DNA of 64,000 nucleotides, taken from NCBI RefSeq assembly GCF_030315745.1, contig NZ_JASXSH010000001.1, forward strand, positions 62,001-126,000. The letters are read 5' to 3'. The notes beneath the pieces are model-generated. The model was not told where the DNA came from, ran no database searches, and was given only the letters and a program-made list of their open reading frames with translations. This document shows, piece after piece, positions 61,002 to 64,000 of the stretch (within the stretch, counting starts at the first letter, position 1; every line of letters begins with the position of its first letter). The stretch comes from Gordonia heveisoli (lineage in GTDB: Bacteria > Actinomycetota > Actinomycetes > Mycobacteriales > Mycobacteriaceae). The position numbers and the translations under genes are program-made.

Positions 61002-62456
61002 ATGAGACGTATCGGGCTAGCACTGCTGGCTTTCTTCGGCGTTGCCTTCGTTGCCGCCGCCATCGCCATTCCGTCGTGGCTGGTGCCACAACTACGGGTG
61101 GTACCACTGGATTTGGACATCACGTCCGTCGCGACGACGGTCCCCGCCGACAACAGCGCAGGCGAGCGCTTCCCGGCGGTGATCTTCAATCGATGCTCGG
61201 TGTCGGCGAAGAAGGCGGAGGTGCTCGATGCGCACCTCACCCAGCAGCGCCGATCGGTGATCGTAGATCCGTCCGACAAGCGCCGCGCGACTGTGCAGTC
61301 GGCACAGACGGTGCTCATCGACCGGACCCGGGATGCCGCGGGCAACGAGACCGAACCGACGGTCGAGGCCGCCGGCGCGGAGCGCACCTGCAAGGACGGT
61401 CTGCTCACCGCGACCATCGACCGGGTATCGCTCAATCGGACCACCTCGGTGCCCGACGGTGCGGTCAGCAAGCTGCAGCTGGAAGCCGCCCCCGAAGGGG
61501 TGCCGGTCGACAGCGTGTCCGTCGATCTGGGGCAGCGCAAGGGTTTCCAGTACAAGTTCGGCTTCGACGTGCAGAAGCAGGCGTACTACTACTACGACCT
61601 GAACACACGTCAGGATGCGCCCGCCGAGTTCGTCGGCGAGGAGGACATCCACGGCGTCAAGACCTATCACTTCGTGAGCAAGGTCCCCGAGCAGGATCTG
61701 TCGGAGCTGGAGAACCCGCAGGGTGAGGCCGCGCTCGGCACCATGCTGACGATGCCGGCCAGCTGGTGGGGAATCACCGGCAAGGGGATCAAGCCGACGA
61801 CACCGATCACGATGCACCGTTTCGCCGCGGCGACGCGCCACGTGTGGGTCGAGCCGGAGACCGGCACCATCGTCAACGGCCGCGAGGACCAGCACCAGTA
61901 CTTCCGCTCGCCCGACCAGAGCGAGGCCACCCCGCAGCCCGTGCGCGACTTCCGGATGGACGCCCTCAAGGCCACCTTCCAGTGGAGCGACGAGACCATC
62001 TCCAACCAGGCCGACAAAGCCGATCACTACAAGGGTCTGCTCAAGCTCGGCGGCTTCTGGCTACCGCTGATCCTCGGCATCCTCGGTGCGCTGATGATCA
62101 TCGCCTGGGCGCTGATCGTGTGGCGCGGCAGCCGGAACACCCGCGACGACGATCCCGGCAACGGCGGCGGCGGAAACGGTGACGACGGGGGTCCCTTCGG
62201 TCCCGACGCCGACAACTCGCCGACGCGGATCGTCGACACCCCGGAGGCAGCCGCCCCGACCAGTGTCATCGATACCGGCGAGCCCGCATCGGACACCGGT
62301 GCGCGCCCGGCCGATCCGTGGGAACGTCCGACCGAGCAGATCCCGCGGGTGGCACCTCAGTCCGCGGGCGACGAATTCGGTCCGGTCTCCAGGCCTGCGG
62401 ACGATTCCGCGGCGCAGACCTACCGGCATCGTTCGGTCCCACCGCCCGGGGAGTGA
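61002..62456 (+). CDS. DUF3068 (PorA-family-type) membrane protein
   Basis: A 484-residue protein of the DUF3068 family, found in mycolic-acid actinobacteria. An N-terminal helix (LALLAFFGVAFVAAAIAIPS) is followed by a large extracytoplasmic domain (residues 30-345, with LGQRKGFQYKFGFD, YYYYDLNTR, EEDIHGVKTYHF, MHRFAATRHVWVE-like segments). A second helix is at about 350-375 (FWLPLILGILGALMIIAWAL). The last 100 residues are acidic and disordered. Databases often label it porin-like, but a channel role is not shown by sequence. ATG at 61002 has AGGAG upstream. Confidence 0.85.
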   Translation: MRRIGLALLAFFGVAFVAAAIAIPSWLVPQLRVVPLDLDITSVATTVPADNSAGERFPAVIFNRCSVSAKKAEVLDAHLTQQRRSVIVDPSDKRRATVQSAQTVLIDRTRDAAGNETEPTVEAAGAERTCKDGLLTATIDRVSLNRTTSVPDGAVSKLQLEAAPEGVPVDSVSVDLGQRKGFQYKFGFDVQKQAYYYYDLNTRQDAPAEFVGEEDIHGVKTYHFVSKVPEQDLSELENPQGEAALGTMLTMPASWWGITGKGIKPTTPITMHRFAAATRHVWVEPETGTIVNGREDQHQYFRSPDQSEATPQPVRDFRMDALKATFQWSDETISNQADKADHYKGLLKLGGFWLPLILGILGALMIIAWALIVWRGSRNTRDDDPGNGGGGNGDDGGPFGPDADNSPTRIVDTPEAAAPTSVIDTGEPASDTGARPADPWERPTEQIPRVAPQSAGDEFGPVSRPADDSAAQTYRHRSVPPPGE

Positions 62457-62475
62457 TCGCAGCGCCCGGCTGACC

Positions 62476-62533
62476 GCATACGACGACGCCCCCGGCAGTC
62501 CTCATCAGGACCGCCGGGGGCGTCGTCGTATGC
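62476..62533 (+). terminator. Very long hairpin terminator of the DUF3068 gene
   Basis: Exact 21-base arms at 62476-62496 and 62513-62533 (core GACGACGCCCCCGGC) enclose a second 5-base stem GTCCT/AGGAC with loop CATC. It begins 20 bases after the stop codon. Confidence 0.9.
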
Positions 62534-62562
62534 GTTGCTGAATGTCGTATGCGTTGCTGAAT
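62525..62562. repeat. 19-bp tandem repeat
   Basis: GTCGTATGCGTTGCTGAAT occurs exactly twice in tandem (62525-62543, 62544-62562) and is followed by a diverged third copy to 62580. It starts within the right arm of the terminator hairpin. Confidence 0.95.
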
Positions 62563-62723
62563 GTCGTCTGCCTTGTTGATTAGCGCCCAACTCCGAGCGG
62601 AGCGTCCGGTACTCAACACTTCGAGGCCCCCGCTACCGGCTCCTACTCCTGCTCCTGCTCCGGACGCGAGCGTCACGAAGGCGCACACCACCCTCTGGCC
62701 CGCCGACGCGGTGGCCCACATAC

Positions 62724-62761
62724 GCCAAGGGCCGGTGACCCGTAGGTCACCGGCCCTTGGC
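62724..62761 (-). terminator. Terminator of the mycolyltransferase gene
   Basis: GCCAAGGGCCGGTGACC (62724-62740) and its exact complement (62745-62761) form a 17-base-pair stem around CGTA, 27 bases after the mycolyltransferase stop. Confidence 0.9.
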
Positions 62762-62787
62762 TGATGAAACTGTGCGCTATCCGCGGA

Positions 62788-63750
62788 TCAGAAGAACGCG
62801 GGGCGGAAGGTGGTGCGCCACGACTGCTTGAAGTCGGACTGCCAGTAATCCCACCAGTGCGTGCCGTCCGGGGTGATCCGGGTGGTCAGCTTGACGCCGG
62901 GCACCAGCGCGACGCGGCCGATGTACAGCTGGCTGCTGGTGGACGCGGCCACCTCAAGCGGGATCATCTGCGCGAACTTGACCGGGTCGAAGTTCGGGGC
63001 GGTCGGGTTGACCGACGAATCGTACTTGCTGCCAACGCCGGTGCCCGCGGACACGTAGACGTAGTGGTTGGCGAGGTTGCCCGCGCTCAGGAACGGGTCG
63101 TTGGCGAACCACTGACCGGCCGGGTAGAAGCCCCACATGTTGAAGGGGTTGCCGCCCATCTCGGCGACCGAGGCCTGGATGCCCTGGGTGAAGCCGGGCA
63201 TGGTGACGGTCGGGTAGCCGCTGTAGGAGGCGACCGCCTGGTAGAAGCCGGGGTGCCGCGACGCGAGGTTCAGCGCCGAGGTGCCCGACATCGACAGGCC
63301 GGCGATGCCGTTGCGACGGTTGTCACTGCCGTGGTGCGAGGCCATGTAACGGGGCAGCTCACGAGTCAGGAAGGTCTCCCACCGGTTCAAGCCGAGTTTC
63401 GGGTCGACCTGCTCCCAGTCGGTGTAGAAGCTGCCGCCACCACCGAACGGGATCGCGACGTTGGTGCCCTTGCCGTTCATCCAGCGCGCGACGTCGGTGT
63501 TCTGCAGCCAGCCGCTGGTGTTGTTCGGGGCGCGCAGACCGTCGAGCAGGTACAGCGTCGGCTTTCCGCCGCCTCCGCCTGCCGAGACGATGCACACCGG
63601 GATGTTCTTGTGCATCGCGTTCGAGTGAACGTATTCAACAGTGCAGCCTCGGGCCGCGGCGGCCTCCGGTGCGACGGCCACCGTCGCACCCGACACGGCC
63701 ATCAGGCCTACGAGTCCGGCGACGAGGCGCTTACGGGCGCGTGTCAGCAT
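62788..63750 (-). CDS. Mycolyltransferase, antigen 85 family
   Basis: A 320-residue exported alpha/beta hydrolase. A Sec signal (RKRLVAGLVGLMAVSGATVA, cleavage after AAAA) precedes the mature domain. The antigen-85 pattern is present: CTVEYVHSNAMHKNIPVC, LYLLDGLRAPNNTSGW, the nucleophile in GLSMSGTSALNLA near residue 155 and the base in GTHWWDYW near 300. It transfers mycolic acids between trehalose monomycolate and cell-wall arabinogalactan or another trehalose. Its presence shows that the organism makes mycolic acids. ATG at 63750. Confidence 0.95.
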   Translation of the reverse strand: MLTRARKRLVAGLVGLMAVSGATVAVAPEAAAARGCTVEYVHSNAMHKNIPVCIVSAGGGGGKPTLYLLDGLRAPNNTSGWLQNTDVARWMNGKGTNVAIPFGGGGSFYTDWEQVDPKLGLNRWETFLTRELPRYMASHHGSDNRRNGIAGLSMSGTSALNLASRHPGFYQAVASYSGYPTVTMPGFTQGIQASVAEMGGNPFNMWGFYPAGQWFANDPFLSAGNLANHYVYVSAGTGVGSKYDSSVNPTAPNFDPVKFAQMIPLEVAASTSSQLYIGRVALVPGVKLTTRITPDGTHWWDYWQSDFKQSWRTTFRPAFF

Positions 63751-64000
63751 TCGTCAATTCCTCACGGTGTTCGATTACCCGGGCAGGGGCATCACGCTTA
63801 CGAGAGCTTTCGTAGAGGGGATTGTATGGGTCCCCGACCGGGCGTGAACCCGTCGAGAGGCAGTGTAACGGCTCGATAACACTCCGGCAAAGGCTGTCGC
63901 GATGACCGGCGCCCGACCCGTAGCCGGATACGACGTACGGCCGACACAGCTGACCAGCATCGCGTCCCATACCCCGACGTCCGGTCCGGGCGGTCTGCGA
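63751..64000. other. Upstream region of the mycolyltransferase gene
   Basis: The last 250 bases contain no gene I can support. They hold the promoter region of the mycolyltransferase gene; the window ends before any further gene begins. Confidence 0.4.

Larger units (their letters stand above)
62457..62787. other. Intergenic region with two terminators and a 19-bp repeat
   Basis: No gene is seen in this 331-base gap between two convergent genes. It holds the hairpin at 62476-62533, a 19-bp tandem repeat that runs out of its right arm, and the hairpin at 62724-62761. Confidence 0.6.

Noticed and set aside
63731..63970. A short minus-strand frame of about 79 codons at the end of the window
   Set aside because: It overlaps the mycolyltransferase start region, is Arg/Tyr-rich without any motif and has no ribosome-binding site.

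Overview
The window is GC-rich (roughly two thirds G+C), tightly packed bacterial DNA. It carries the marks of a mycolic-acid actinobacterium (order Mycobacteriales): an antigen-85-type mycolyltransferase, an MmpL exporter, a DUF3068 membrane protein, a secreted PE-PPE-domain hydrolase, a 13E12-type DUF222-HNH protein, KstR-type operators and several apparently leaderless promoters. Gordonia or a close relative is the best guess; genus is inference, not proof. It looks like ordinary chromosome. There is no prophage, no CRISPR array, and only one decayed insertion-sequence remnant.

Layout. 0-6.2 kb: end of an MmpL gene, an R2lox-like protein with altered metal ligands, a KstR-controlled alpha/beta hydrolase, a band-7 protein, a non-coding stretch with a 55-bp tandem repeat, and the DUF222-HNH gene. 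6.2-12.5 kb: IS256 remnant, the fadA-fadB beta-oxidation pair, and divergent from it a double TetR regulator overlapping an adenylate cyclase. 12.6-17.8 kb: a molybdate operon (regulator, modA, modB, modC) and a drug-type ABC exporter pair behind a MerR-type promoter. 17.8-21.9 kb: ROK regulator, SigG-type sigma factor behind a PafBC-type damage promoter, VOC protein, histidine phosphatase. 21.9-26.6 kb: an acyl-CoA dehydrogenase / kinase-fold / SDR operon with two TetR genes. 26.6-31.9 kb: MpaB-family protein, 2-hydroxyacid oxidase, a LysE/ArgP pair, an MFS carrier. 32-35.6 kb: divergent ku and ligD, a complete bacterial end-joining set. 35.6-44 kb: dienelactone hydrolase, cyclic-nucleotide phosphodiesterase, SulP-carbonic anhydrase fusion, HSL-type esterase, DUF218 protein, TetR plus carotenoid oxygenase. 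44-52 kb: pntAA-AB-B transhydrogenase, PE-PPE hydrolase, membrane molybdopterin oxidoreductase, KstR-controlled flavoprotein. 52-55.3 kb: copper operon csoR-copZ-small peptide-copA. 55.4-64 kb: Pro-rich Cys/His protein, stand-alone nadB, adhC, an ABC1 kinase, DUF3068 protein, mycolyltransferase.

Themes. Lipid and steroid catabolism recurs (two KstR boxes, fadAB, fadE operon, meta-cleavage-type hydrolase, flavoprotein dehydrogenase). DNA damage recurs (ku/ligD, a PafBC-type promoter on sigG, a LexA-like box on the HNH gene). Molybdenum uptake and a molybdoenzyme are both present. The observations I rate highest are the substituted metal site of the R2lox homologue and the kinase-dehydrogenase-SDR operon, which has the parts of a 4-hydroxyacyl-CoA (levulinate-type) pathway. 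All start choices, operators and functions are read by eye from sequence; no search or structure prediction was run.
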